From positions 1,116,001 through 1,180,000 of the forward strand of contig NZ_JQCR01000002.1 in assembly GCF_000757885.1 (NCBI RefSeq): 64,000 nt of DNA, in the 5' to 3' direction. Of this stretch, positions 44,945-53,873 are shown piece after piece; the first letter of the stretch is position 1, and each line of letters starts with the position of its first letter. A model generated the notes under the pieces. It saw nothing but the letters and a program-made list of their open reading frames with translations. It was not told the DNA's origin and ran no database searches. A program made the position numbers and the translations under genes. Origin of the DNA: Paenibacillus wynnii. Lineage in GTDB: Bacteria > Bacillota > Bacilli > Paenibacillales > Paenibacillaceae.

Positions 44945-45876
44945 GCTCTTTCTACTCCCATAGTATGATTTCCGAACATCGTTACTTCCTCTAGGCTAGG
45001 CATGCCTGCTTGGGCCCCAAACCGAGTGACGGCTAATGCAGATACCTTAGCTGCGAATGCAACGGATTCCTCCAAGCTGTTCCCTAATGCTAGCGAATAG
45101 GCTAATCCCGCATTGAACGAATCTCCTGCTCCTGTAGTATCGATAACTGGAACTTTGTAACCGGATACCTTTTGAAGAGTGCTCTTCTCTCCCAAAAAGG
45201 CCGATCCCTCTTCCCCAAGTGTTGTTACTACGTTACTTCCTAGTTGTGTTAGATTCCTCATTGCAGCTTCCAGCGCTTCGCCTTCAGTGTTCATCCCTGT
45301 AAGTAAACTTAGTTCTGACCGGTTAGGTGTAATGTAATCTACATTTCTTAGCAAATCCTCAGGTAAAGCCTGTGCAGGTGCAGGATTCAAAATAATTGTC
45401 TTGCCCATCGCTTTGGCCTTTGTCACCGCATGACGCACCGTTTCAAGTGGAATCTCCAGTTGAAGCAGAACGATATCCGCATCCTGAATGATGTCATCAT
45501 ATTTATCGATATCCTCGGGCAACAGCTTGTAATTAGCACCCGGTACAACCACAATGCTATTATCACCGCTAGTGATATAGATCGAGGCTACTCCCGTAGA
45601 ACTGCCCTCAACGATCTTAACGGAATCTCTATGGATCTTATCATTATCCAAGGCTAGCAAGAGATCTTGACCAAAGCTGTCTGCTCCGACCGCGCCGATC
45701 ATTGTCGTTCTGGCACCCAGTCTAGCAGCCGCTACCGCTTGATTTGCACCTTTACCGCCCGGTATGAACCGAGCATTCTGTCCTAGTATGGTTTCCCCCA
45801 GCTGTGGGGATCTATCTGCTTCTATGACAATATCCATATTTAAACTGCCGATAACAACTATATGAGGTGTCTTCAT
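44941..45876 (-). CDS. rbsK: Ribokinase
   Basis: 311-aa PfkB-family kinase producing ribose 5-phosphate. Signature 1: GGKGANQAVAAARLG. Signature 2: DTTGAGDSFNAGLAYSLA with the catalytic Asp. The N-terminus VVIGSLNMDIVIEADRSPQLGETI is typical. It starts one base after the rbsR stop codon and overlaps rbsD by four bases. Confidence 0.96.
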   Translation of the reverse strand: MKTPHIVVIGSLNMDIVIEADRSPQLGETILGQNARFIPGGKGANQAVAAARLGARTTMIGAVGADSFGQDLLLALDNDKIHRDSVKIVEGSSTGVASIYITSGDNSIVVVPGANYKLLPEDIDKYDDIIQDADIVLLQLEIPLETVRHAVTKAKAMGKTIILNPAPAQALPEDLLRNVDYITPNRSELSLLTGMNTEGEALEAAMRNLTQLGSNVVTTLGEEGSAFLGEKSTLQKVSGYKVPVIDTTGAGDSFNAGLAYSLALGNSLEESVAFAAKVSALAVTRFGAQAGMPSLEEVTMFGNHTMGVERA

Positions 45877-45877
45877 C

Positions 45878-46876
45878 TCATCCCCTCCTCCTTGTTGAAT
45901 CTCTTGAGATTAATTTGATATCCAGCACATGAATTTGGTCTTCTTCAATGTCACCTTCTATTTTCTTTATCAAAATTCTGGAGACCAACGCCCCCATATC
46001 ATAAGTAGGTTGCGCAATGGTTGTTAACTCAGGCTCAGTGATCTCCGTCATATTGATACCGTCATACCCAATCACAGCTACTTGCTCAGGAACCTTAATG
46101 CCCATGCGATGCAGAACTTTCAAGGCACCGAAGGCCATTAGATCATTCCCTGCAAAGATAGCGTCTATATCCGGGTGTCGCTTCATTAAAATTTCAGTAG
46201 CCTTTTTTCCACCCTCAATTCCAAAATCTCCGGGTACCATCAAGCTTGGGCTGAACCAGTCATACACTCTCACAGATTCCTCATATCCGATTAATCTTTC
46301 TTTAGCAGTTATTAGATCCTGTGGGCCATAGATATGTCCGATCTTCTTGCAGCCTGAATCCAGAAGATGCTGTACTGCTAATTTCCCGCCTTCCAGGTCG
46401 TTAGATCGAACAACACTGCAAGTTCCGTTGGTAGGTGCCCGGTCTAAGCACACATAAGGAATATTGAAAGAGGCCAGTTTATCTACGTCTTCTTGCCCTA
46501 AAGTATTAGAGGCAAAGATAATGCCATCGATATTCTTACTCTTTAATGCGTCTATATACTTCTTTTCCTTTCCCACTTGACCATCTGTATTACAAAAAAT
46601 AACGGTGTATCCGTAAATGGTAGCCACATCTTCAACCGCCCTCGCTAGCTCTGGGAAAAAAGGGTTAGTGATATCCGGGAGCAGCAAAGCGATAGTCTTC
46701 GTATTTTTCCCGGCAAGCCCTCTTGCAACTACACTGGGTTGATAATTCAATTTATCGATCGCGTTCTTAATATTCAATTCCGTTTCAGCGTTTACATATC
46801 CGCTCTTATTCAAGTAGCGAGAGACTGTAGAAACAGAGATCCCAGCTAATTTAGCTACATCGCGTATGGTTGCCAT
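45878..46876 (-). CDS. rbsR: LacI-family ribose operon repressor
   Basis: 332 aa. HTH and hinge (1-60): ATIRDVAKLAGISVSTVSRYLNKSGYVNAETELNI, LNYQPSVVARGL. The ligand domain resembles RbsB: IALLLPDITNPFFPELARAVE and AIFAGNDLMAFGALKVLHRMG. First gene of the rbs operon; two operator-like dyads lie upstream, so it probably represses its own operon until ribose binds. Confidence 0.95.
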   Translation of the reverse strand: MATIRDVAKLAGISVSTVSRYLNKSGYVNAETELNIKNAIDKLNYQPSVVARGLAGKNTKTIALLLPDITNPFFPELARAVEDVATIYGYTVIFCNTDGQVGKEKKYIDALKSKNIDGIIFASNTLGQEDVDKLASFNIPYVCLDRAPTNGTCSVVRSNDLEGGKLAVQHLLDSGCKKIGHIYGPQDLITAKERLIGYEESVRVYDWFSPSLMVPGDFGIEGGKKATEILMKRHPDIDAIFAGNDLMAFGALKVLHRMGIKVPEQVAVIGYDGINMTEITEPELTTIAQPTYDMGALVSRILIKKIEGDIEEDQIHVLDIKLISRDSTRRRG

Positions 46877-46903
46877 CCTAGCTTCACTTCCCGACTATAA
46901 TCA

Positions 46904-46921
46904 TGTGGTATCGCTTCCATA
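46904..46921. promoter_or_regulatory. Second, degenerate RbsR operator-like dyad
   Basis: TGTGGTA followed by TCGC and TTCCATA; the left half matches the strong dyad at 46959 exactly and the right half shares four of seven bases. The two sites are 55 bp apart, about five helical turns, on the same face of the DNA. Confidence 0.5.
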
Positions 46922-46958
46922 TAAAACAAAAAACGAAGTATTAATATGTTTTATATGA

Positions 46959-46976
46959 TGTGGTAGCGGTACCACA
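46959..46976. promoter_or_regulatory. RbsR operator / overlapping cre-like site
   Basis: Perfect inverted repeat TGTGGTA-GCGG-TACCACA, 83 bases upstream of rbsR. The centre TGGTAGCGGTACCA also fits the cre pattern with one mismatch, so CcpA could compete for the same DNA. Confidence 0.75.
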
Positions 46977-47076
46977 CAAATATAGCACAGCTTTTTTGGG
47001 TTTGCAATACATAAATAATAATGGCAGCCAGGAAGTATTATCCTCCTATCCCAGATCACGGTTTGACGCACAAAAA

Positions 47077-47104
47077 AACGGCATCCGTTGCTCCGGATAC
47101 CGTT
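47077..47104 (-). terminator. Intrinsic terminator of aroD
   Basis: AACGGCATCCG pairs with CGGATACCGTT (one mismatch); on the minus strand seven T follow. Confidence 0.85.
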
Positions 47105-47148
47105 AGTTAGTATGAATCCAACTCTTCCTGCAAATAGTCGGAGAGTTC

Positions 47149-47913
47149 TTATAGATTTCGATGTAACAAAGACAGCATATCCCTCATCTCAGCGACGGCC
47201 ACCTGGCCAGGTGCTGAGACTTTATGAGCGGCTCCGAAAGTCAGGGCCGAACCGAATATTTCCCCCGCAAGACGGCTGATTACACCTGTCCCCGCCATAG
47301 ACATCGTAATAATCGGACGGTCTGCATATTGTTCTTTCATGATATATGTCGCTTCCAGCAGAGTAAGTACATCCCCCGCATGGTTTGGCATCACCGCAAT
47401 CTTCGGAAGGTCTCCCCCAAGCTCTTGAGCTCTTCGCAGGCGTACTACGATTTCCTCCTTGGGAGGCGTTCCATGAAAGTCATGGTTAGATATGATTACA
47501 AATACATCCCGAGCATGAGCGACTGCAATGATTTCTTCGACAACCGCCTCATCATTAAATAATTCAACGTCAATAATATCAACCAGGCCACTTCCCGCAG
47601 CTGTCTTGTTCAGCGATATGTAATACTCTGCACTAATCTGCTTCTGACCGCCTTCTTTGGCACTGCGAAAGGTAAAGATGAGCGGCAGGTCTGGAATAAT
47701 AGAATGGATTTCTACTAGTGCACCCTTTACGGCCTCAATATCCTCTACTTGCTCAAAGAAATCTGTTCTCCACTCGACCAAATCGGGAGATAGCGATCTC
47801 AGCGACTCTGCCTCCTGCTTCAATTCCAATACAGTGGCCCCCATAATCGGCACACAAATCTTCGGTGTACCCTCACCGATGATTACATTTTTCACGGTTA
47901 CTGTGCGGCTCAT
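47149..47913 (-). CDS. aroD: 3-dehydroquinate dehydratase, type I
   Basis: 254 aa, the usual length. Third step of the shikimate pathway, converting 3-dehydroquinate to 3-dehydroshikimate by Schiff-base chemistry. Lys171 in LPKIAVMPNHAGD is the Schiff-base residue and His144 in IISNHDF the catalytic base; both fall one residue from the E. coli positions. EWRTDFFE (Glu/Arg substrate contacts) and FTFRSAKEGGQ are also present. Stands alone. Confidence 0.95.
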   Translation of the reverse strand: MSRTVTVKNVIIGEGTPKICVPIMGATVLELKQEAESLRSLSPDLVEWRTDFFEQVEDIEAVKGALVEIHSIIPDLPLIFTFRSAKEGGQKQISAEYYISLNKTAAGSGLVDIIDVELFNDEAVVEEIIAVAHARDVFVIISNHDFHGTPPKEEIVVRLRRAQELGGDLPKIAVMPNHAGDVLTLLEATYIMKEQYADRPIITMSMAGTGVISRLAGEIFGSALTFGAAHKVSAPGQVAVAEMRDMLSLLHRNL

Positions 47914-48043
47914 AGTACAGCTCCTTATGTCCTTAATGATAGATCTGCCACTGGCTTCAAGCGGCTTAAATGCTCATACACTCTATCTTATTGGCTTTAC
48001 CCCGTTTAATCAACCAACCGTTTCACCCATCCTGAAATCATAA

Positions 48044-48071
48044 AGGGACACGGCAGCTATGCCGTGTCCCT
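48044..48071 (-). terminator. Intrinsic terminator of the stalk-domain gene
   Basis: AGGGACACGGC pairs with GCCGTGTCCCT (11-bp perfect stem); T-rich sequence follows on the minus strand. It lies 50 bases after the stop codon. Confidence 0.8.
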
Positions 48072-48122
48072 TCTAACTAACTTTTTACTTCTACAAATCT
48101 TGATATACCTCAGTTTATAACC

Positions 48123-48989
48123 CTACTCTTCGTAGATTACAACCGTTTGGGATTCCGGCTCCCACTTCACAGTAGCCTTCAGGGCTTCACTCACGAAGCG
48201 TACTGGTACAACTGTGCTGCCTTTTACAATGGCTGGCGGTACTTGCAGTGTGACAGGTTGACCATTAACGTATGCGGTCTTTTTATCAATAATGAGCTTC
48301 ACAGTAACTCCATCGCGGGTTACGGTAACGGAGCGTTCTTTCTGATTCCAGACCACCTCTGCTTGTAAGGCCTCAGAAATGGCACGGAAAGGCACCAATG
48401 TGCTTCCAGACGTTAGAATCGGAGCAACTTCCGAAGAGGACTCTACACCGTTAACGAACAGCTTTATACCTTTTTTACCGCTTTTTTCGTACAGCTTGCC
48501 CAGCTTCTTATAGGAATCGAGGTTTTTGACATTGGCCAGAATAGCCTCTTTTTCCACATAAACCGCATCGGTTACGCTTCCTTTTTGGGCCAGAATGTCA
48601 GCAAGTGCAGATAACGCTGCATCCTTTTCCTTAATTGCTTCAAGCTTAGCTTTCATTTCAGGGGTAAGCTGAGTGTTGTACTTAGTCAGCAAAAGGTCGG
48701 CAAGTACAGCACCGGCTGGCTTGTCCTTAACATTTTCGATCGCCTTGAGAAGTCCTTTATATCCATTGCCTCCGTTGTTTCCATAAGTGGCGTACGTAGC
48801 AGTAGTTACGGTTGCTTTGTCTTTAATTACTTTGTCGTTAGTTTTTGTTGGTGCAGTAACAGGCTTAGTTTCAGTGGCACCTTGCTTATTTCCGTTTCCA
48901 TTCCCGTTTGCGGATTTAGCCAATGCTGCACCCGACGTCAGGCTAACTGCCAAAACGCAGCTAACAAGGATCAAAAAGCTTTTTTTCAT
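48123..48989 (-). CDS. Secreted stalk-domain protein (copper amine oxidase N-terminal-like)
   Basis: 288 aa. Signal peptide 1-24 (MKKSFLILVSCVLAVSLTSGAALA). A low-complexity Asn/Gly/Lys/Thr region (25-70) follows, then a helical segment (about 75-165) rich in Lys, Ala and Asp. The C-terminal domain (about 175-287) has the paired motifs LVPFRAISEALQAEVVWNQKERSVTV and VVPVRFVSEALKATVKWEPESQTVVI. This domain is common in Paenibacillus surface proteins; its role is thought to be structural. No enzyme motif. Confidence 0.9.
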   Translation of the reverse strand: MKKSFLILVSCVLAVSLTSGAALAKSANGNGNGNKQGATETKPVTAPTKTNDKVIKDKATVTTATYATYGNNGGNGYKGLLKAIENVKDKPAGAVLADLLLTKYNTQLTPEMKAKLEAIKEKDAALSALADILAQKGSVTDAVYVEKEAILANVKNLDSYKKLGKLYEKSGKKGIKLFVNGVESSSEVAPILTSGSTLVPFRAISEALQAEVVWNQKERSVTVTRDGVTVKLIIDKKTAYVNGQPVTLQVPPAIVKGSTVVPVRFVSEALKATVKWEPESQTVVIYEE

Positions 48990-49309
48990 GTGTTCTGTAC
49001 CTCCCAGGTTGTTGTATGTATCTTTATTATTTTCGGTTGTATGTTTAGGTTTTGTTATAGAAGACGTATTAATTGGGAAATATAGCTCGGGGTAAGAAAT
49101 GGAACGCTACTTAAGCACTAGACAAACCTACCTACTATAAAAAGGATTCAAAAACTTCTGATATGCTTTTCCGCTTCATGTGTGCTAAACTATACGTGCA
49201 ATCGCTTCCAGCAAGTCCCATATGTCTTTTTGGGCAAACGTTTGCACCTAAGATAATGCCGACAGATTTACCTTAATTCAATCTAATTCGTTATTAGGAG
49301 GCTTATCAA
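48990..49309. other. Divergent intergenic region
   Basis: About 320 bases between the divergent stalk-domain and phosphorylase genes. Apart from the palindrome at 49234-49245 I see no gene or RNA. Confidence 0.5.
49234..49245. promoter_or_regulatory. Perfect palindrome, candidate LacI/CcpA-type operator
   Basis: GCAAACGTTTGC is a perfect 12-bp palindrome with the central CG typical of LacI-family sites. It lies 65 bases before glgP. Carbon-source control of the phosphorylase is inferred. Confidence 0.5.
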
Positions 49310-50926
49310 GTGAACGAGAACAAATTACCCACAGTAGCTTATTTCAGTATGGAGTATGGACTGCATTCCGATTTCAAAATGTACGCCGGGGGTCTGGGGA
49401 TTCTGGCAGGTGATTACATTAAAGGAGCCAAGGATATTGATGCACCGATCATCCCTATCGGATTGAAGTGGAAGCAAGGCTATACCGATCAAAAGATTGA
49501 TGCAGAAGGACGTCCATACGACTCCTATCATAATTATGTATACGATTTTCTGGAAGACACCGGAGTACGGGTTACAGTTAAAGTTAGAAAGATCGATGTG
49601 ATCTGTAAGGTATGGAAAACAGAGCAATTCGGCAACAAACCGTTATATTTGCTGGATACAGATATTCCAGAGAATAGCGATGCCTGGATTACCGGTCAGT
49701 TGTACGGCTGGTTCGGTGAGGAACGGATTGCACAGGAAATTGTCCTGGGTATTGGCGGTGTAAAAGCAATGCGGGCCTTGGATATACCTATTGATGTGTA
49801 TCATTTCAACGAAGGGCATGCGGCTCTGGCGGCCATTGAATTAATTCGTGAAAAGATGTCCGGGGGCCATACCTTTGAGGAAGCATGGAAGGCAACACGG
49901 GAAGAAGTCGTATTCACTACCCATACTCCAATTATGGAGGGTAATGAAGCCCATCCTCTGGACCGTCTCGAATATATGGGCGCCTTCAACGGGTTATCCC
50001 GTGAGCAAATGGAACGCATTGGTGGCGAACCATTCAATATGACCGTTGCTGGACTACGTTTGTCACGCATCTCCAACGCTGTAGCTCAACTCCATGCCGT
50101 AACCGCAAGAAAGATGTGGAAGGAAGTCGCCGGCAGATCCGAGATTATCGGGATCACCAATGCTATTCATACCCCTACCTGGGTGGATGAACGTATAACT
50201 CAAGCCTTCGAAGAGGGTGGAGATCTGTGGGCTACTCATACAGAGATCAAAGGCGAGTTAATTCAGTTCATCAAAGATCGGTCTGGGATTTCCTTGAATC
50301 CTGACAACCTCTTGATCGGCTTCTCACGCAGAGCTGCACCTTACAAACGGAGTGACCTGATCTTCTCGCAGCCGGATATTATCGAGCCGTATCTGGAAAG
50401 CGGCAAGATCCAGATCGTCTTCTCCGGCAAGGCTCATCCACTCGATGATAATGGCAAGAAGATTGTCAGCAACCTAGTAGCCATGATGAAAAAATATCCG
50501 AAGAGCGTCGTCTTCTTGGAGAATTACGATATGACCATTGGGGCCCAGTTGACCCGAGGCTCTGATATTTGGCTGAATAATCCGCGTCGTCCGTTGGAAG
50601 CCAGCGGGACCTCCGGCATGAAAGCAGCAATGAATGGCGTACTTAACTGTTCTATTCTGGACGGTTGGTGGCCAGAGGCGTGTATAGATGGCGAGAACGG
50701 CTGGCAAATTGGGGACGGCTTCGAAACCACTGACTTCAAGGTCCTCGATCAACATGATAGCGATGCGCTGTATGACACGCTTCTGAACCGTGTACTTCCA
50801 ACCTTCTATGATCAACGTGATCAGTGGGTTGAAATGATGAAGAGAAGTATCGAGACTACACGAACTGAATTTGCGACAAAACGTATGCTCGATGAGTACT
50901 ACAACAGAATGTATATTAAAAAATAA
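49310..50926 (+). CDS. glgP: Alpha-glucan phosphorylase, short GT35 type
   Basis: 538 aa, the short form of glycogen/maltodextrin phosphorylase. It releases glucose 1-phosphate from alpha-1,4-glucan with PLP. Start region VAYFSMEYGLHSDFKMYAGGLGILAGDYIKGA; active-site blocks YHFNEGHAALAAIELI and VVFTTHTPIMEGNEAH; PLP-lysine region EASGTSGMKAAMNGVLNCSILDGWWPE. The start is GTG at 49310 with AGGAGG seven bases upstream. Not within a glg biosynthesis operon, so a degradative role is likely. Confidence 0.93.
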   Translation: MNENKLPTVAYFSMEYGLHSDFKMYAGGLGILAGDYIKGAKDIDAPIIPIGLKWKQGYTDQKIDAEGRPYDSYHNYVYDFLEDTGVRVTVKVRKIDVICKVWKTEQFGNKPLYLLDTDIPENSDAWITGQLYGWFGEERIAQEIVLGIGGVKAMRALDIPIDVYHFNEGHAALAAIELIREKMSGGHTFEEAWKATREEVVFTTHTPIMEGNEAHPLDRLEYMGAFNGLSREQMERIGGEPFNMTVAGLRLSRISNAVAQLHAVTARKMWKEVAGRSEIIGITNAIHTPTWVDERITQAFEEGGDLWATHTEIKGELIQFIKDRSGISLNPDNLLIGFSRRAAPYKRSDLIFSQPDIIEPYLESGKIQIVFSGKAHPLDDNGKKIVSNLVAMMKKYPKSVVFLENYDMTIGAQLTRGSDIWLNNPRRPLEASGTSGMKAAMNGVLNCSILDGWWPEACIDGENGWQIGDGFETTDFKVLDQHDSDALYDTLLNRVLPTFYDQRDQWVEMMKRSIETTRTEFATKRMLDEYYNRMYIKK

Positions 50927-50973
50927 CTATATAAGATGAACTTAAGATTTTGCTACATTGGGTTTGGGTCGTA

Positions 50974-51092
50974 ACTACGGTGAATGTTGGACTTCCAGCC
51001 GCTGTTGTCTCCGGATTTCTGGATTTTTACCGCTATTAGCGGATGAAATCCGGAGACAAAGGCGGACGCTACCGCTCTTCCAGTTCCAAAAT
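50974..51092. repeat. Dispersed palindromic element, copy 2
   Basis: A second copy of the element at 14154-14273. Stem 50999-51019 pairs with 51045-51065 (CCGC, TTGTCTCCGGATTTC paired with GAAATCCGGAGACAA, GCGG); an inner hairpin CCGCTATTAGCGG lies at 51030-51042. Outer TTGGACTTCC and CAGTTCCAAAAT are shared with copy 1 but the stem core is not. It follows glgP directly and may also act as its terminator. Confidence 0.8.
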
Positions 51093-51168
51093 CCCCCTGC
51101 GTTACTTCAATCCTTTTTGTCAGTTTATCAAGTTCAATCTATATAATCATCTTCACGAAAGCTAATCC

Positions 51169-51200
51169 ACAATCCCATCCTGATTAAAGGGTGGGATTGT
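51169..51200. terminator. Hairpin, possible terminator
   Basis: ACAATCCCATCC pairs with GGGTGGGATTGT (11 of 12 pairs). The following T-run is poor. It lies between glgP and the catalase promoter. Confidence 0.5.
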
Positions 51201-51248
51201 TATGTTTAATCATATACATATGCTTATTTGGAATTATTATAAAAAGGG

Positions 51249-51277
51249 TTTACAATTTAAATGAGAATTGTTATCAT
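51249..51277 (+). promoter_or_regulatory. Catalase promoter with overlapping Fur/PerR-type dyad
   Basis: -35 TTTACA (51249-51254), 17-bp spacer, -10 TATCAT (51272-51277). A dyad ATGAGAA-TTG-TTATCAT (51261-51277, six of seven pairs) covers the -10. The dyad and AT-rich character resemble Fur/PerR boxes; peroxide control by PerR is an inference from catalase biology. Confidence 0.55.
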
Positions 51278-51325
51278 AGTATTTATACTTAATCTAAAAT
51301 CAAATCCTAAGAGGTGAACCTATTT

Positions 51326-52786
51326 ATGAGTTCCAACAACAATAACAACCTTACAACGAGCTGGGGTGCTCCTGTAGGGGATAATCAAAATTCCATGACA
51401 GCAGGCTCCCGTGGCCCGGCTTTAATACAAGATGTTCATTTGCTTGAGAAATTAGCGCATTTTAACCGAGAGCGTGTCCCGGAGCGTGTTGTCCATGCTA
51501 AGGGTGCTGGAGCCCATGGATATTTCGAGGTAACCAATGACTTATCCCAATATACCAAAGCGAGCTTTTTATCCGAATTAGGAAAACGTACACCCATGTT
51601 CATTCGTTTCTCTACAGTTGCCGGCGAGCTGGGCTCAGCTGATACGGTTCGTGATCCACGTGGCTTTGCCGTTAAGTTCTATACAGAAGAAGGAAATTAT
51701 GACCTAGTAGGGAATAATACACCGGTCTTTTTTATTCGTGATGCCATCAAATTCCCAGACTTTATTCATACACAGAAACGTCATCCGCAGACTCACCTCA
51801 AGAACCCCAATGCCGTCTGGGACTTCTGGTCACTATCTCCTGAGTCTCTGCATCAGGTGTCTATACTAATGTCAGACCGTGGGATACCAGCTACACTGAG
51901 ACATATGCACGGTTTCGGAAGCCACACGTTCAAATGGGTAAATGCAGAGGGTGGCGCAGTCTGGGTGAAATATCATTTTAAAACAGAGCAAGGCGTACAG
52001 AACTTAGATGTGAATTTGGCTGCAAAAATTGCCGGTGAGAACCCGGATTACCATACAGAAGACTTATTCAACGCGATTGATAAAGGAGATTTCCCAGTCT
52101 GGAGATTACATGTACAAATGATGCCAATCGAGGACGCCAATACGTATCGTTTCGATCCGTTTGATGTTACAAAGGTATGGTCGCAGAAGGATTACCCTCT
52201 GATTGAAGTGGGGCGCATGGTGCTGGACCGTAATCCGGAGAACTATTTTGCAGAAGTGGAGCAGGCCACCTTCTCTCCTGGCTCTTTCGTACCGGGAATT
52301 GAAGCCTCTCCTGATAAAATGCTGCAAGGCCGTCTGTTCGCCTACTCCGACGCTCATCGCTACCGTGTAGGTGCCAATCATAACAGTCTGCCCATTAATC
52401 AGCCCAAGGCGGAAGTGAAGAACTACCAACGGGACGGCTCCATGACTAGCGGCAATAACGGTGGCAGTTCCGTTTATTACGAGCCTAACAGCTACGGCGG
52501 ACCGACAGAATCACCACAACATAAACCTCTTTCTTTTGAAGTGTCCGGCTTAGCAGACAGTGTTGCCTATGATCATAACGATCACTACACACAGCCCGGT
52601 GACTTATACCGTCTGCTCAGTGAAGAGGAGCGTTTACGGCTTGTGCAAAATATCGTGGTTGCCATGGCTCCCGTCGACAGAGATGATATCAAAATCCGCC
52701 AAATCGGGCATTTCTTCAAAGCCGATCCCGAATTCGGGCGACGTATCGCCGCCGGGCTTGGTTTACCTGCTCCGCAGGAAGTATAA
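51326..52786 (+). CDS. katA: Monofunctional haem catalase
   Basis: 486-aa small-subunit catalase degrading hydrogen peroxide. Distal His57 in [16 protein letters not shown]; the Asn is in [17 protein letters not shown]; the proximal haem-ligand Tyr is in [39 protein letters not shown] is the family signature. The N-terminal run of Asn residues is an ordinary extension. The start is ATG at 51326; the GTG at 51314 is too close to the ribosome site GAGGTG. Confidence 0.96.
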   Translation: MSSNNNNNLTTSWGAPVGDNQNSMTAGSRGPALIQDVHLLEKLAHFNRERVPERVVHAKGAGAHGYFEVTNDLSQYTKASFLSELGKRTPMFIRFSTVAGELGSADTVRDPRGFAVKFYTEEGNYDLVGNNTPVFFIRDAIKFPDFIHTQKRHPQTHLKNPNAVWDFWSLSPESLHQVSILMSDRGIPATLRHMHGFGSHTFKWVNAEGGAVWVKYHFKTEQGVQNLDVNLAAKIAGENPDYHTEDLFNAIDKGDFPVWRLHVQMMPIEDANTYRFDPFDVTKVWSQKDYPLIEVGRMVLDRNPENYFAEVEQATFSPGSFVPGIEASPDKMLQGRLFAYSDAHRYRVGANHNSLPINQPKAEVKNYQRDGSMTSGNNGGSSVYYEPNSYGGPTESPQHKPLSFEVSGLADSVAYDHNDHYTQPGDLYRLLSEEERLRLVQNIVVAMAPVDRDDIKIRQIGHFFKADPEFGRRIAAGLGLPAPQEV

Positions 52787-52828
52787 GGGTAAGACTAACC
52801 ATTAGTTGAATATAGCATGTTATAGATG

Positions 52829-52871
52829 AAGGGGTGATCCACGCCATGCAATGGCAACTGGATCACCCCTT
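52829..52871 (+). terminator. Intrinsic terminator of katA
   Basis: AAGGGGTGATCCA pairs with TGGATCACCCCTT (13-bp perfect stem), followed by TTCCC. Very stable. Confidence 0.85.
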
Positions 52872-53047
52872 TTCCCTGACCATAATTGCAAATTTTTTGG
52901 AAATCATAGCGTCTATACTGAAAACTATCCCTTTATACTTTTCCCCATTACACTTTCTGGTCACTCTCTATAATCCACCTGGCTCCATACCCAAAGCTGA
53001 TTTAGCTGCAATTGTGACATTCACAGTAGTAATTCAGTAAAGAATAA

Positions 53048-53088
53048 AAGGCATCTAATCATGATCTCCATGATTTAGACTGCCTTTT
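53048..53088. terminator. Second hairpin downstream of katA
   Basis: AAAGGCA with TAATCATG pairs imperfectly with CATGATTTAGAC and TGCCTTT; T-run on the plus strand. Probably a backup terminator between convergent units. Confidence 0.5.
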
Positions 53089-53105
53089 TCGTTAAACAAA
53101 AAAAA

Positions 53106-53127
53106 GAGCCGCGAAAATCCGCAGCTC
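53106..53127 (-). terminator. Terminator of the rRNA/tRNA operon
   Basis: On the minus strand, GAGCTGCGG-ATTT-TCGCGGCTC (nearly perfect) is followed by eight T. It lies just after the last tRNA. Confidence 0.9.
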
Positions 53128-53146
53128 CTAATTTGGTCTATCAGTA

Positions 53147-53217
53147 AGCGGGTGATGGGAATCGAACCCACGCTATTAGCTTGGAAGGCTAAAGTTCTAC
53201 CATTGAACTACACCCGC
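53147..53217 (-). tRNA. tRNA-Gly (anticodon TCC)
   Basis: Full cloverleaf; acceptor GCGGGTG/CACCCGC, anticodon loop CTTCCAA, T-loop GGTTCGATTCC. CCA is not encoded. Last gene of the operon. Confidence 0.95.
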
Positions 53218-53229
53218 ATAAATGTAAAA

Positions 53230-53303
53230 TCGGGACGACACGATTTGAACATGCGACCCCCTGGTCCCAAACCAGGTGCTCTACCAAGCTGAGCTACGTC
53301 CCG
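53230..53303 (-). tRNA. tRNA-Pro (anticodon TGG)
   Basis: Acceptor CGGGACG/CGTCCCG, anticodon loop TTTGGGA, T-arm GTTCAAATC. CCA is not encoded. Confidence 0.95.
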
Positions 53304-53330
53304 ACATTAAAAATGGGATAAGAATATAAA

Positions 53331-53407
53331 TGGCGCGCCCTGAGAGATTCGAACTCCCGGCCTTTTGATTCGTAGTCAAACGCTCTATCCAGCTGAGCTA
53401 AGGGCGC
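53331..53407 (-). tRNA. tRNA-Arg (anticodon ACG)
   Basis: Acceptor GCGCCCT/AGGGCGC, anticodon loop CTACGAA, T-arm GTTCGAATC; 3' CCA encoded. A34 is expected to become inosine. Confidence 0.95.
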
Positions 53408-53417
53408 AAAATCTATA

Positions 53418-53492
53418 TGGAGCGGACGACGGGAATCGAACCCGCGACCCTCGCCTTGGCAAGGCGATGCTCTACCGCTGAGCCACGTCCGC
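53418..53492 (-). tRNA. tRNA-Gly (anticodon GCC)
   Basis: Acceptor GCGGACG/CGTCCGC, anticodon loop TTGCCAA, T-arm GTTCGATTC; CCA encoded. Confidence 0.95.
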
Positions 53493-53498
53493 AAAATA

Positions 53499-53582
53499 TG
53501 GTGCGCGTGAAGGGACTTGAACCCCCACGTCGTGAAACGCCAGATCCTAAGTCTGGTGCGTCTGCCATTCCGCCACACGCGC
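53499..53582 (-). tRNA. tRNA-Leu (anticodon TAG)
   Basis: 84-nt class II tRNA with a long variable arm; acceptor GCGCGTG/CACGCGC, anticodon loop CTTAGGA; CCA encoded. Confidence 0.95.
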
Positions 53583-53598
53583 ACGATACTAATAAAAG

Positions 53599-53671
53599 TG
53601 AGCCATGAAGGATTCGAACCTTCGACACCCTGATTAAAAGTCAGGTGCTCTACCAACTGAGCTAATGGCTC
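53599..53671 (-). tRNA. tRNA-Lys (anticodon TTT)
   Basis: Acceptor GAGCCAT/ATGGCTC, anticodon loop CTTTTAA, T-arm GTTCGAATC. CCA is not encoded. Confidence 0.95.
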
Positions 53672-53739
53672 GCATAGAAGAGGCTTCCGAGTATTACTCG
53701 AATTACCTTTGAAACTTAACTTCACAAGATAAGGTGAAG

Positions 53740-53814
53740 TGGCTGGGGATATAGGATTTGAACCTATGCATGACGGAGTCAAAGTCCGTTGCCTTACCGC
53801 TTGGCTAATCCCCA
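53740..53814 (-). tRNA. tRNA-Gln (anticodon TTG)
   Basis: Acceptor TGGGGAT/ATCCCCA, anticodon loop CTTTGAC, T-arm GTTCAAATC; CCA encoded. Confidence 0.95.
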
Positions 53815-53873
53815 ATACTAATTAACGAAATGGCGGAACAACTTCCTTGCTCTCATCCTTGTCGATAAATAAA

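Noticed and set aside
52834..53040. 68-aa ORF downstream of katA
   Set aside because: It starts inside the katA terminator stem and has no ribosome binding site.
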